NCBI RefSeq assembly: GCF_015477775.1
Contig: NZ_JADLQO010000003.1
Location: 248,001 to 312,000, forward strand
From: Nocardia abscessus
Lineage (GTDB): Bacteria > Actinomycetota > Actinomycetes > Mycobacteriales > Mycobacteriaceae
Length of the DNA stretch: 64,000 bases
Direction of reading: 5' to 3'
A program made the position numbers and the translations under genes. Below the pieces are notes generated by a model. It ran no database searches. It saw only the letters and a program-made list of their open reading frames with translations, and had not been told where the DNA came from. Shown one piece after another: positions 53,198-60,849 of this stretch. The first letter of the stretch is position 1; each line of letters opens with the position of its first letter.

Positions 53198-54133
53198 TCA
53201 CACCCGCACCCGACCGCTGAGCTGCCGATCCGCCGCGGCGAGCACTTCGGCCGCGCTGATCATCGAAAGTCCGGGCGCGGGAGTGTCCGCCAGTGGATCG
53301 CTCACCCGCCCGGCCCAGAGGGCGACATGCGCCTCGCGCTCGGGCGGCGGCCCCCAGATCGCGGGCGAATCGGGGCCGAAGATCAGCACCGACGGGGTGC
53401 CGAACGCCGTGGCCAGATGCCCCACACCGGTGTCGCCGCTCAGCACGAGAGCCGCGTCGGCCACGGTCACGGCCAGCTGCCGCAGCGTGAGTTCCCCTGC
53501 CAGCACACTGCTTTCGGGGAGTCCGGCCTGTTCGGCCACGTCCCGTGCGAGCGGGCGGTCTGCGGCACTGCCGACGACACGCACCGGGCAGCCCCAGTCG
53601 CCCAGGCCGGCCGCCACGGCTGCGAACCGCTCGGCGGGCCAGCGGCGGGCAGGCGCACCGCCGGGATAGACGACGATGCAGCGGCGCTCGCCGGTGCTCT
53701 CCGGCGGCGGGGTGATGTCCAGTCGCGCCGGGTCGGCGGGGATGCCCGCCCATTCCAGCAGTCGGCACCACCGCACCGTCTCGTGCAGGCCGGGCTCCCA
53801 CTGTGGGCCCGGCAGCTGGGGAAAATCTTTGTGACGATAGGCGATCGTCCGCTCCGGATCGAGCGCGAGCAGTGCACCGGTGCTCTCGGCCGCGGCGCTG
53901 TGCAGATCGACCGCGAAAGTGGGCGGTGGCGCGTTCCAGCGCAGTGCGCTCGCCATCGGTGTGGCGTGCAGGTCGTCGACGCAATTCGCCAATTCGATCA
54001 CGGGCCGTAGCCAGCCGGGTGCGGCGAGGACGAGCCGGTGTCGCGGGTGGGCGTCGTGCAGGGCGCGCAGGGCGGGAATCGCGGTCAAGAGCTCCCGCAG
54101 CCCGTGAGCGCGCAGCGCGAGCGTGACAGTCAC
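53198..54133 (-). CDS. Glycosyltransferase family 9-like protein
   Basis: 311 residues resembling ADP-heptose:LPS heptosyltransferases: an N-terminal RELLTAIPALRALHDAHP segment, a central VVYPGGAPARRWPAERFAAVA, and C-terminal SGDTGVGHLATAFGTPSVLIFGP. GT9 enzymes normally add heptose to lipopolysaccharide, which this organism should lack, so the acceptor must be another glycan or glycolipid. The GTG start has TGGAGG upstream. Confidence 0.88.
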   Translation of the reverse strand: MTVTLALRAHGLRELLTAIPALRALHDAHPRHRLVLAAPGWLRPVIELANCVDDLHATPMASALRWNAPPPTFAVDLHSAAAESTGALLALDPERTIAYRHKDFPQLPGPQWEPGLHETVRWCRLLEWAGIPADPARLDITPPPESTGERRCIVVYPGGAPARRWPAERFAAVAAGLGDWGCPVRVVGSAADRPLARDVAEQAGLPESSVLAGELTLRQLAVTVADAALVLSGDTGVGHLATAFGTPSVLIFGPDSPAIWGPPPEREAHVALWAGRVSDPLADTPAPGLSMISAAEVLAAADRQLSGRVRV

Positions 54134-54360
54134 GGAATGCCTCCAGATTCGGCGCTATGGGCACGGACCCCGCCACCGGGTCGACGTCGTCGGCGGCCCG
54201 GGGCGGGTGTGCCACAAAGCTTCGAGGTAGACGCGTCTCGAAGCCCGCCGGTCAGTGCGCTCCTCGACGCCGTTGTCGAGGGTTGCGCCGCAGTCCGGCG
54301 GTACTCCCACCGGGTTCGGCGCCTGGATGACCACGGTGGGAGCGGTATTTGCGTGGCGCG

Positions 54361-54687
54361 TTATTTCGGCACGAAAATGCCGGTGAGATCGGCCTTCCGG
54401 ATCGGGGTGTCCGGATTGGCCTGTGCCGCGCACATCAGCTTGATCGCCGCGATAGCGGCATCGACGGTCCGCGCGTCGGGCGTCCCCTCGCCTTCGCGTT
54501 CCTGCTCGAGGAACTTCTCGGTGGTGATGCGCTGCTTGTCGGGATCCTGGGCGACGTATTCGTTGCAAGGGGTGTCGCCGCCCTTGTTCACGATCTTCTC
54601 CGGCTCGTCGCCGCACCCAGCCGCACTCAGTGCCAGCGCCGCCAGAACGGCTATGCCCATCCGGCCGGGCCTGCCCAGGGCGCTCAT
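54361..54687 (-). CDS. HdeA-like lipoprotein
   Basis: 108 residues. The signal ends at a lipobox-like SAAGC (Cys25), so the protein should be lipid-anchored outside the membrane. The mature part has two Cys (TPCNEYVAQDPDKQ, IKLMCAAQAN) spaced like the disulphide pair of HdeA-type acid chaperones. The assignment is by this pattern only. The ATG at 54687 overlaps the stop of the upstream lipoprotein gene; the two are probably co-expressed with the UsfY-like gene. Confidence 0.75.
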   Translation of the reverse strand: MSALGRPGRMGIAVLAALALSAAGCGDEPEKIVNKGGDTPCNEYVAQDPDKQRITTEKFLEQEREGEGTPDARTVDAAIAAIKLMCAAQANPDTPIRKADLTGIFVPK

Positions 54688-55142
54688 CGGCCGAACCCCG
54701 CCAGCGCCGAGGCCAGATCCGGCACATCGAGCGCCTCGACAGCTTGCTGACGCACGTCGGGGCAGTTCTGCGTGGTGATGGCGTCGATCCTGCCGCGGTC
54801 GGTGACGACCATATCGTTCAGGCCGCCGTTGCGGGCCGCCCAGTTGTGCACGGTGCCGTTGAACGTCACCTTGGCCACCGTCGCGCCCTGTCCGCGCCAG
54901 GTATCGATATCGGCGCGCATCATGTCGCACAGCTGCTGCGCGTCTTCCGCGGTGATCTGGTCGGTGTTCGGCACCTGCGCGGTGGTCGGGCCCGGCATGG
55001 TGATCGAGACGGTCGCCGGCTCGGGCGTCGACGCGCCCGGATCGGCCACGTCGTTCGAACATGCGGTGAGCGCCGAACCGGCCGCCAGCGCGCCGACGAG
55101 CAGGGCAAGGCGACCGAAGGGCCGGTTGAGCTGGTGTGTCAT
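54684..55142 (-). CDS. Lipoprotein, function unknown
   Basis: 152 residues. Signal with lipobox ALTAC (Cys28), then a Pro/Thr linker and a small domain with two Cys (QQLCDMMRADIDTW, TTQNCPDVR). I do not recognise the family. It ends in an ATGA overlap with the HdeA-like gene and follows the UsfY-like gene by 27 bases, forming a three-gene cluster of envelope proteins. Confidence 0.78.
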   Translation of the reverse strand: MTHQLNRPFGRLALLVGALAAGSALTACSNDVADPGASTPEPATVSITMPGPTTAQVPNTDQITAEDAQQLCDMMRADIDTWRGQGATVAKVTFNGTVHNWAARNGGLNDMVVTDRGRIDAITTQNCPDVRQQAVEALDVPDLASALAGFGR

Positions 55143-55169
55143 TCTTTCTCCCTCAGAATCGACCGCCGA

Positions 55170-55505
55170 TCAGTGACCGGCGGCGTCCCGCAGCCGTTTG
55201 CCTTCGCGTACCTTGATCCGGCGGTGCTCGGCGACGATCACGAGGACGCCGACGAGGATGCAGAGACCGCTGACCACCCCGGCGATCACCGCCCAGCCCG
55301 CGAATCCGTATCCGGCGGCGGTCAGCGTGAGCGCGAGGCTCACGATGCCGATGGCGACCAGGATGATCCCGGGCCAGTTACGGGCGTCCTCGATGGATTC
55401 TCCGGCGTGTGAGCGGGAGGTGCGGGTGTCGTCGGGGAACGTGTGGGACCGGTGCTGCTCCCCAGCGCCGGATCCCGCGCTCGACTCGTTCGGTGCTGGC
55501 AGCAT
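55170..55505 (-). CDS. usfY: UsfY-like membrane protein
   Basis: 111 residues. A hydrophilic N-terminus (HAGESIEDARNWPGIILVAI) leads into two membrane segments and a basic tail (EHRRIKVREGKRL). The pattern HAGES...WPG followed by two hydrophobic segments matches UsfY proteins, which in mycobacteria lie next to usfX (rsbW) and sigF. Here rsbW-sigF is about 6 kb away. The ATG at 55505 has AAAGGA upstream. Role unknown; SigF-linked stress response is inferred. Confidence 0.7.
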   Translation of the reverse strand: MLPAPNESSAGSGAGEQHRSHTFPDDTRTSRSHAGESIEDARNWPGIILVAIGIVSLALTLTAAGYGFAGWAVIAGVVSGLCILVGVLVIVAEHRRIKVREGKRLRDAAGH

Positions 55506-55613
55506 CGGATGTCCTTTCTCTTGGGCGGCAACGATTTCGGTGCGGGGCCGCCCCCGGGGCCCGGAGCGTTCGACTCGGATCATCCGGGGCGGCCATACCG
55601 GACGGATGCCCGC

Positions 55614-55638
55614 GTTAGCGGATCCGAAACGGGGGTAC
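55614..55638 (+). promoter_or_regulatory. SigF-type promoter of the hrp1-like gene
   Basis: GTTA (55614-55617), a 15-base spacer and GGGTAC (55633-55638) match the SigF/SigB consensus GTTT-N15-GGGTA, 62 bases before the CBS-protein ATG. Confidence 0.65.
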
Positions 55639-55700
55639 GACGTGAGCGAGCAGCCCGATCAGTGGGCGCTCGTACGGCGAGAAGTCCCAGGAGGACCCCG

Positions 55701-56117
55701 ATGACAACAGCACGGGACATCATGACCCCGAATGTGGAATGCGTCCGCTCCAGCGACACGGTGGTGGCGGCCGCCCAGCGAATGGCGGAGCTGAACGTCG
55801 GCGCCTTGCCCATCTGCGGTGAGGACAACAAGTTGAAGGGAATGCTCACCGACCGCGACATCGTCGTCAAAGTGATCGCCCAGCGTAAGGACCCGCTCGG
55901 GGTCGACGCGGGCGAGCTCGGCGGAGAGTTGGTCACCGTGGACGCCGACGACGACGTGCGCAAGGTGATGTCGGTGATGTCGCAGCATCAGGTACGCCGC
56001 GTGCCGGTGCTGGAGCAGGGCCGGCTGGTGGGCATCATCGCGCAGGCCGATGTCGCGACCATGGTGGACAACACCCAGTCCGGCAGCACGGTGGAGGCCA
56101 TCTCGACCGACTTCTGA
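55701..56117 (+). CDS. CBS-domain protein, Hrp1-like
   Basis: 138 residues made of two CBS motifs: ARDIMTPNVECVRSSDTVVAAAQRMAELNVGALPI with KLKGMLTDRDIV, and LVTVDADDDVRKVMSVMSQHQVRRVPVL with RLVGIIAQADVAT. It resembles hypoxic response protein 1 of mycobacteria, a dormancy and stress protein. AGGAGG lies seven bases before the ATG. A SigF-type promoter precedes it. It faces the MPE gene (convergent, 11-base gap). Confidence 0.9.
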   Translation: MTTARDIMTPNVECVRSSDTVVAAAQRMAELNVGALPICGEDNKLKGMLTDRDIVVKVIAQRKDPLGVDAGELGGELVTVDADDDVRKVMSVMSQHQVRRVPVLEQGRLVGIIAQADVATMVDNTQSGSTVEAISTDF

Positions 56118-56128
56118 GCTCGGCCCGC

Positions 56129-56848
56129 TCAGACCGCGGCAGGGTGCAGGTCGTAGACCGCGTACGCCGCACGGATCACCGGCTGGGCGACATTGCGCAC
56201 CCGGATGCCGCCCGGCGTGGTGCCGCGCTCCGCTCCCGCGTGCGCGTGCCCGTGCAACGCCAGGTCGGCGCCGTGCTCATCGATCGCCTCGCCGAGCAGG
56301 TAGGACCCGAGGAACGGGTAGATCTCCCTCGGCTCGCCGTGCAAGGTGTCGCTGATCGGGGAGTAGTGCGTGAGCGCGACGGTGACGTCGGTGTCCAATG
56401 TCGCCAGCGCCTCGCCGAGCGCGGCGGCCACGTCCACGGTGTGCGCGGCGAATTCTCGCATGATGGGTTCCCCGAAGACGCTCGCGCATTTGCCCGCGAA
56501 CCCGCCGCCGAAGCCCTTCGTGCCCGCGACCCCGAGCGTGCTCCCGTCGAGGTTCAGGGTTACCGCGGACCCTTCCAAGACCGTGATGCCGTGGTCGTCG
56601 AGGACGGTGGCGATCTCCTCTTCGGCGTCGCCGTGGTAATCGTGGTTGCCGAGAACGGCGACGACCGGCACGCCCAACTCGGCGAACTCCGCCGCGACGA
56701 CCCTCGCTTCGTCGACGGTGCCGTGGCGCGTCAGGTCGCCCGCCAGCAAGAGCGCGTCCGCGCGCGAAGGGAGGTCGTGCAGGGCGGGCCGCCACTGCCC
56801 TTGCGAATCCGAGCCTAGATGTACGTCGCCGACCGCGGCTATCCGCAT
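56129..56848 (-). CDS. Metallophosphoesterase
   Basis: 239 residues of the calcineurin-like family: AVGDVHLGS (motif I), LLLAGDLTRHG (II), LGNHDYH (III), LTHYSPI (IV) and LHGHAH (V) hold the metal ligands. The substrate, probably a phosphodiester or phosphomonoester, is unknown. The ATG at 56848 with GGAG nine bases upstream is preferred to TTG 56857. It lies five bases after the BON-domain gene and seems to be the third gene of the operon starting at 57687. Confidence 0.9.
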   Translation of the reverse strand: MRIAAVGDVHLGSDSQGQWRPALHDLPSRADALLLAGDLTRHGTVDEARVVAAEFAELGVPVVAVLGNHDYHGDAEEEIATVLDDHGITVLEGSAVTLNLDGSTLGVAGTKGFGGGFAGKCASVFGEPIMREFAAHTVDVAAALGEALATLDTDVTVALTHYSPISDTLHGEPREIYPFLGSYLLGEAIDEHGADLALHGHAHAGAERGTTPGGIRVRNVAQPVIRAAYAVYDLHPAAV

Positions 56849-56853
56849 GCCGC

Positions 56854-57123
56854 TCAACTCCTTTCGGGTCCGTCCTGCTCCATCGTCTCGGTGTCGACGG
56901 GCGCCGTGGGACGGGTGACATGGACGTCGTTGTGGATCCGCGCGGACGGAAGCTGCTCGCGCACAATGGTTTCCATCTGCTGTTTACGCTGCTCGCTGCT
57001 GACCTCGCCGCCGAGCACCACGACGTCACCGCGAATGGTCACCTGCACACCGAGTTCGGCGGTGCGAGGGTCCTCGGCGAGCGCCCGGCGCAGTCGGGCG
57101 ACGAGGTATTGCGGCTGCTCCAT
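56854..57123 (-). CDS. BON-domain protein
   Basis: 89 residues with one BON domain: LVARLRRALAEDPRTAELGVQVTIRGDVVVLGGEVSSEQRKQQMETIV, the usual VxLxGxV centre. BON domains bind membranes or lipids. There is no signal peptide, so it is probably cytoplasmic. It abuts the nucleotidyltransferase gene (stop and start adjacent) and precedes the phosphoesterase gene by five bases. Confidence 0.85.
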   Translation of the reverse strand: MEQPQYLVARLRRALAEDPRTAELGVQVTIRGDVVVLGGEVSSEQRKQQMETIVREQLPSARIHNDVHVTRPTAPVDTETMEQDGPERS

Positions 57124-57687
57124 CTACTCCACCTTTCCGGTGCGGGTGATGCCGAGATCGTCCAGCAGGCCCATGAAGGCCCGCGCGTAGGGCGAGGCCT
57201 TGGTCTGCTCGCGCGCCGACTCCCAGTCCACCTGTTCGCGTAGGTCGCGCGCGATGTGCAGGATCGGGCTCAAATCGAGGCGGTGCGCGTCGAAGACCAG
57301 CATCTTGTCCACCATGAGATCGGTACCGCTGATCACCGGAGCCTTGGCGGGCCCGATCCGCATTTCCGTGGCCCGGTCGAGCAGTTCGTCGGTCACGTCG
57401 CGATCATTCGGGCGGTGGATCACGTCGACGAGAATGTCGTCGGCGTAGACCTTGCGCAGCCAGTTCTCCGGCGGGTCGCACACCCGCAGACCCGCGCGGG
57501 CCAGTGTCTGGATCGCCCGCGCGCTGTCCTCCGGTTTCACGAAGATGTCGACGTCGTGCTGGGAGGCGGGGCCGCCGCGGGCGTAGACCGCGCAGCCGCC
57601 CGCCACCGCGAAACGGATGTCCGTCGCGGCCAGTGCGTTCACCGTGCGGGTGAGCGCGTGGAGCAGCTGATCGGTAGTCGCAACCAT
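57124..57687 (-). CDS. Nucleotidyltransferase-fold protein
   Basis: 187 residues. VAGGCAVYARGGPASQHDVDIFV carries the GG...D-x-D pattern of the minimal nucleotidyltransferase fold (AbiEii/MNT-like). VDVIHRPNDRDVTDELLDRA and GTDLMVDKMLVFDAHRLD follow. It could transfer a nucleotide to a protein or small molecule; activity is unproven. A SigF-type promoter on the minus strand ends nine bases before the ATG at 57687, so the mRNA would be nearly leaderless. Confidence 0.8.
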   Translation of the reverse strand: MVATTDQLLHALTRTVNALAATDIRFAVAGGCAVYARGGPASQHDVDIFVKPEDSARAIQTLARAGLRVCDPPENWLRKVYADDILVDVIHRPNDRDVTDELLDRATEMRIGPAKAPVISGTDLMVDKMLVFDAHRLDLSPILHIARDLREQVDWESAREQTKASPYARAFMGLLDDLGITRTGKVE

Positions 57688-57696
57688 GCAGCGGTG

Positions 57697-57720
57697 GTAC
57701 CCGGCGGACGCCGGGTTAAT
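57697..57720 (-). promoter_or_regulatory. SigF-type promoter of the NTase-BON-MPE operon
   Basis: On the minus strand ATT (57718-57720), a 15-base spacer and GGGTAC (57697-57702) match the SigF pattern with one -35 mismatch. Its -35 abuts the -35 of the chaB promoter, so the two promoters are back-to-back. Confidence 0.5.
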
Positions 57721-57738
57721 CGGCGTTTCTCCGGGTAT
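57715..57738 (+). promoter_or_regulatory. SigF-type promoter of chaB
   Basis: GTT (57715-57717), a 15-base spacer and GGGTAT (57733-57738) match the consensus well. It is 79 bases before the chaB ATG. Confidence 0.7.
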
Positions 57739-57817
57739 GCGACCCGATACCGGGGGCCGCGCGCGGCGTCGTACGGGGCTTTCGGACCATCGGCTTCGGG
57801 ACCGAAAGGAGCGACTC

Positions 57818-58243
57818 ATGCCCAAGACGACCGCACGCGGTGGAGTCGAGAAGTCCGAGTTGCCGAGCACCCTGCAGCGGTCGGAGCAGAAGGCGCAGCG
57901 CACCTTCGCCGAGGCGCACGACGCCGCGCTCGAACAGTACGACGGCGACGAGGAACGCGCCTACCGCGTCGCTTACGCCGCGCTGAAGCACAGTTACGAG
58001 CGGGTCGGCGACCGTTGGGAGCCCAAACCCAGCCGCGGCCCCTCCGACGAACGAGCCGAACAGCGCGGCCCGAACGCGCGGGGAGAGACCGCCGAGGGCG
58101 TGAATGCCAACGCTTCGAAGGAGCATCTGCTGGCCATCGCCCGGCGGCTGGCGATTTCCGGGCGCTCACGGATGACCAAGGACGAACTCGTCGAGGCGAT
58201 CAAGAAACGCAATCGCCAGGAGGCGGCGCGTGCCCGAGAATGA
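57818..58243 (+). CDS. ChaB-domain protein with Rho-N-like C-terminus
   Basis: 141 residues. The ChaB fold runs through LPSTLQRSEQKAQRTFAEAHDAALEQYDGDEERAYRVAYAALKHSYE. The C-terminus LLAIARRLAISGRSRMTKDELVEAI resembles the Rho N-terminal helical domain. ChaB proteins are linked to cation and osmotic stress by name only; the role is unknown. GAAAGGAG precedes the ATG. It overlaps the next gene by 14 bases. Confidence 0.85.
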   Translation: MPKTTARGGVEKSELPSTLQRSEQKAQRTFAEAHDAALEQYDGDEERAYRVAYAALKHSYERVGDRWEPKPSRGPSDERAEQRGPNARGETAEGVNANASKEHLLAIARRLAISGRSRMTKDELVEAIKKRNRQEAARARE

Positions 58244-58742
58244 CGACGACTGGGCGCGCCGCGCGCGTGGCGAGACCGAACTCGAACGACTCGATCGGAA
58301 CTGGGGCAGCCTGGTCCAGGAACTGCGCGTGGTGCAGACCGGTGTGCAGTTCCTGTTCGGGGCGTTGCTGATCCTGCCGTTCCAGGCGTCGTTCGGCACG
58401 CTGTCACCGGGGATGCGGGCTCTGTATATAGCCACGCTGGCCGCGGTGGTCGGCGCGACTGTGTTCTTGATCGCGCCGGTGTCCTGGCATCGGATCTTGT
58501 TCCGCAGGCACCGCTTGGGCAACGTCGTCGCCGCGGCGCACCGCTGTGCGATGGCAGGCGTCGCGCTGCTGGGGCTGGCCTTGATCGGGGCGGTGGTTCT
58601 CGTGGTGGACTACGTGACCGGGGCGATCGCGGCGGTGGTGACCGGCGTGGTCACCGTCGCGCTGTTCGTCTCGACCTGGCTCGTCGCGCCGTGGCGCTGG
58701 CGCCGCGCGTCCGAGAAGGACGCCGAAGCCGACCACTGCTGA
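58230..58742 (+). CDS. DUF6328-like membrane protein
   Basis: 170 residues. A charged N-terminus (about 30 residues) with a helix resembling QELRVVQTGVQFLFGALLILPFQA leads into four membrane segments. Family assignment to DUF6328 is from the sequence pattern. GTG start with AGGAGG upstream, overlapping chaB by 14 bases. Function unknown; co-transcribed with chaB from a SigF-type promoter. Confidence 0.75.
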   Translation: MPENDDDWARRARGETELERLDRNWGSLVQELRVVQTGVQFLFGALLILPFQASFGTLSPGMRALYIATLAAVVGATVFLIAPVSWHRILFRRHRLGNVVAAAHRCAMAGVALLGLALIGAVVLVVDYVTGAIAAVVTGVVTVALFVSTWLVAPWRWRRASEKDAEADHC

Positions 58743-58772
58743 CTCACCGGGCCCAGGCTCACCGGGCCCAGG
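58743..58772. repeat. 15-base tandem repeat between convergent genes
   Basis: CTCACCGGGCCCAGG occurs twice in tandem. The second copy includes the stop of the glycosyltransferase gene. Because GGGCCC is self-complementary, the two copies can form a stem with a nine-base loop, which could serve as a terminator for both genes. Confidence 0.75.
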
Positions 58773-59970
58773 ACACGACCTCTCCCGCGCGGGCGGGGGC
58801 GCCGCGGTGGTAGGCGCTGAGCGTCTCGGTCGCCACCCGATCCCACGAATTCCGGCTCGCGGCTCGCTGATAGCCTGCCGCACCCCATGTTTCGCGCAAC
58901 GTCGAGTCGGTGAGCAGCGGGCGCACCGCCCGTGCGATCGCGTCGGGTTCGGGCGGTGCGACGAACCGTCCGGTGACGCCGTCGACCACCGTGTCCAGCA
59001 GACCGCCGACCGCGGTGGCGACCACCGGCTTCCCGCACGCCATCGCCTCCAGCGCCACCCGGCCCGATGGCTCGTACCAGGGGGTGCAGAGCACGACGTC
59101 GGCGGAGCGGTACAGCCGCGGCAACATCGGCCGCGACACCGATCCGGCCAGCCGAAGTCGTTCGCGCACACCGTGATCCGATGCGATGCGGCGCAGCCTG
59201 CGGCCTTCGGCGTCGTCTTCGTCATCGGCGGCGGGGCCGCCCGCGATCACCAGCTCGGTGTCCGGGAGGTCCGGCAGCGCCCGGATGACCGGGTCGAATC
59301 CGCTGCGCCGCACCAACTCTCCCGCCGCGAGCAATCGGTACGTGGCATGCCGGTCGGCGGCGGCGCCCTCCGGGGTGAACGTGGTGAGATCCACCCCGCA
59401 CGGCACCATCGAGATGCGGAATCGCGGCACGCCCATCCTGGCCAGCTCCGCGACCTCCTCGGAGCAGGTCGCCACGACGTGCGCCGCTCGCGTCGCGATG
59501 AGCCGCTCGAATCGGATGCGCGAGCGAGGGCTCGGGTCGGCGAGACCTTCGCTGCGTCGCTGCACGGTGCCGAGCCCGTGGAAGGTCAGCACCACCGGAA
59601 TGCCGTGCGCGCGTGACGCGAGTTCGGCGGCGAGCCCGGACTTCCAGTAGTGCGCGTGCACGAGGTCCGGTTGCTCGGCGGTCCAGTGCCGCCGCAGGAA
59701 GGTGCCGAAGTCGCCGAGATAGGGCAGGGTCCGATCGATCGGTAGCGGAGTCGGCGGTCCGGCTTGGACGTGTACCACCCGGTAGCCGCCCTCGGCGATC
59801 AGTTCGGCGGGTGCGCGCGAAGCGGTGCGCCGGGTATAGACCGTCACCTCGTGCCCGCGCCGCGCATACGCCGCGGACAGTTCGGCCACGTACCGGCCCC
59901 GGCCGCGCCCATCGGCGGGACCTTCCTCGGCGAGCGGGCTGGCGTCTTCGGAAACCATGGCAATCTTCAC
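58759..59970 (-). CDS. Glycosyltransferase family 4 protein
   Basis: 403 residues with a GT-B fold. Visible elements are the N-terminal AELSAAYARRGHEVTVYTRR, DLVHAHYWKSGLAAELASRAHGIPVVLTFHGLG, VPCGVDLTTFTPEG, and the C-terminal donor site DVVLCTPWYEPSGRVALEAMACGKPVVATAVGGL (EPxGxxxLEAMAxGxPV). It adds a sugar from a nucleotide sugar to an unknown acceptor. The start is GTG at 59970, with GGAG upstream. Confidence 0.92.
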   Translation of the reverse strand: MKIAMVSEDASPLAEEGPADGRGRGRYVAELSAAYARRGHEVTVYTRRTASRAPAELIAEGGYRVVHVQAGPPTPLPIDRTLPYLGDFGTFLRRHWTAEQPDLVHAHYWKSGLAAELASRAHGIPVVLTFHGLGTVQRRSEGLADPSPRSRIRFERLIATRAAHVVATCSEEVAELARMGVPRFRISMVPCGVDLTTFTPEGAAADRHATYRLLAAGELVRRSGFDPVIRALPDLPDTELVIAGGPAADDEDDAEGRRLRRIASDHGVRERLRLAGSVSRPMLPRLYRSADVVLCTPWYEPSGRVALEAMACGKPVVATAVGGLLDTVVDGVTGRFVAPPEPDAIARAVRPLLTDSTLRETWGAAGYQRAASRNSWDRVATETLSAYHRGAPARAGEVVSWAR

Positions 59971-60353
59971 CGGGTGCTCCGTTCTCGTCGCGGGCGCGCG
60001 AATCCGCGCGGCTGCCCTACGACCGGCATCGCGTGACGTTCGGGATAGATGTTCGGGGTATGCCCCGGGGCGGCCCGATGAAACCCCACTTCAGCGGCCA
60101 TATCGCCAGCCGAACGGTCGGTTCGTAACGGTGGGTGGAGCGTCCGGCGGCGGTCACGTTCTCCTACCGAACGCTGTCGATAGCGGGTCGGCCGTGCCAC
60201 ACTGTAGGGAGGTTGAGATCACAGCCGACCCCGGTTCGACGCATTCGGCGCAGCCGGTCGATGGGACGGCACGGCAACCGATTCGCGTTCGCGCCGTCCT
60301 TCGCCCTCAAAGCGCTGCCGAGGACTGGATACCCCCTACACGGGAGGTTCGAC
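59971..60353. other. 383-base region upstream of the STAS gene
   Basis: It holds the SigF-type promoter at 60038-60061 and the 5' region of the glycosyltransferase gene. The reading frame from GTG 60135 into the STAS gene does not look like protein before 60354. No other gene is seen. Confidence 0.4.
60038..60061 (+). promoter_or_regulatory. SigF-type promoter upstream of the STAS gene
   Basis: GTT (60038-60040), 15 bases and GGGTAT (60056-60061). The start codon used for the STAS gene is about 290 bases downstream, so either the leader is long or the promoter serves a different transcript. Confidence 0.5.
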
Positions 60354-60767
60354 TTGTCTGCCATTTCTCTGCTACGGGAGCACGCGGAGGGCGTGCATCT
60401 CAATGGTTCGGGACCGGGGCGTCGCAGGGACAGCCGGTTGTGGGCACAGCGGGTGGACCGCCGCCGCGAATGCGTGGTGGTTCGAGTCGAAGGCGAGTTG
60501 GACGCCGCCGTGTCGGCCGAGTTCTTCGAGACGGTCGACCGTGCGTTGCAGTCCCCGTGCGATGCCGTGGTGATCGATCTGCGGGCGGCGAGGTTCATGA
60601 GTCTGCGCGCTGCCGTACGGCTCGGCGCGCTGCGCAGGGACGGGGTCGGCCGTCCGGATCTGCGAATCGTCGCGGGCGGACCGGGAGTGGAGCGGGCACT
60701 CGAGGTGACCGGCGTGCGGTCGTTGTTCCCCAGTTACCCCTCCATGCGGACAGCCCTCGACGCCTGA
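60354..60767 (+). CDS. STAS-domain protein (anti-anti-sigma factor-like)
   Basis: 137 residues from TTG 60354, which has GGAGG six bases upstream; the open frame extends to 60135 but is not protein-like. The STAS fold is seen in VVRVEGELDAAVSAEFFETV, then DAVVIDLRAARFMSLRAAVRLGAL (the usual phospho-Ser site position is FMS) and the C-terminal helix. It may bind and release an RsbW-type kinase. Which RsbW it serves (61697 or 19600) is unknown. Confidence 0.7.
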   Translation: MSAISLLREHAEGVHLNGSGPGRRRDSRLWAQRVDRRRECVVVRVEGELDAAVSAEFFETVDRALQSPCDAVVIDLRAARFMSLRAAVRLGALRRDGVGRPDLRIVAGGPGVERALEVTGVRSLFPSYPSMRTALDA

Positions 60768-60849
60768 GCGGGGCGCCGCCGCGGAGCCTGCCGGTGCGAC
60801 CCGTCCCGATCCGGTCACATCGGGTGCACCGGCATCGGATACTTCAGCG

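Noticed and set aside
55506..55640. SigF promoter before usfY-like
   Set aside because: Only CGGTAT is present and no GTT at the right distance.
60135..60353. N-terminal extension of the STAS gene from GTG 60135
   Set aside because: The 73 residues are Arg-rich without fold character, while TTG 60354 has a good ribosome-binding site and starts at the right distance from the domain.
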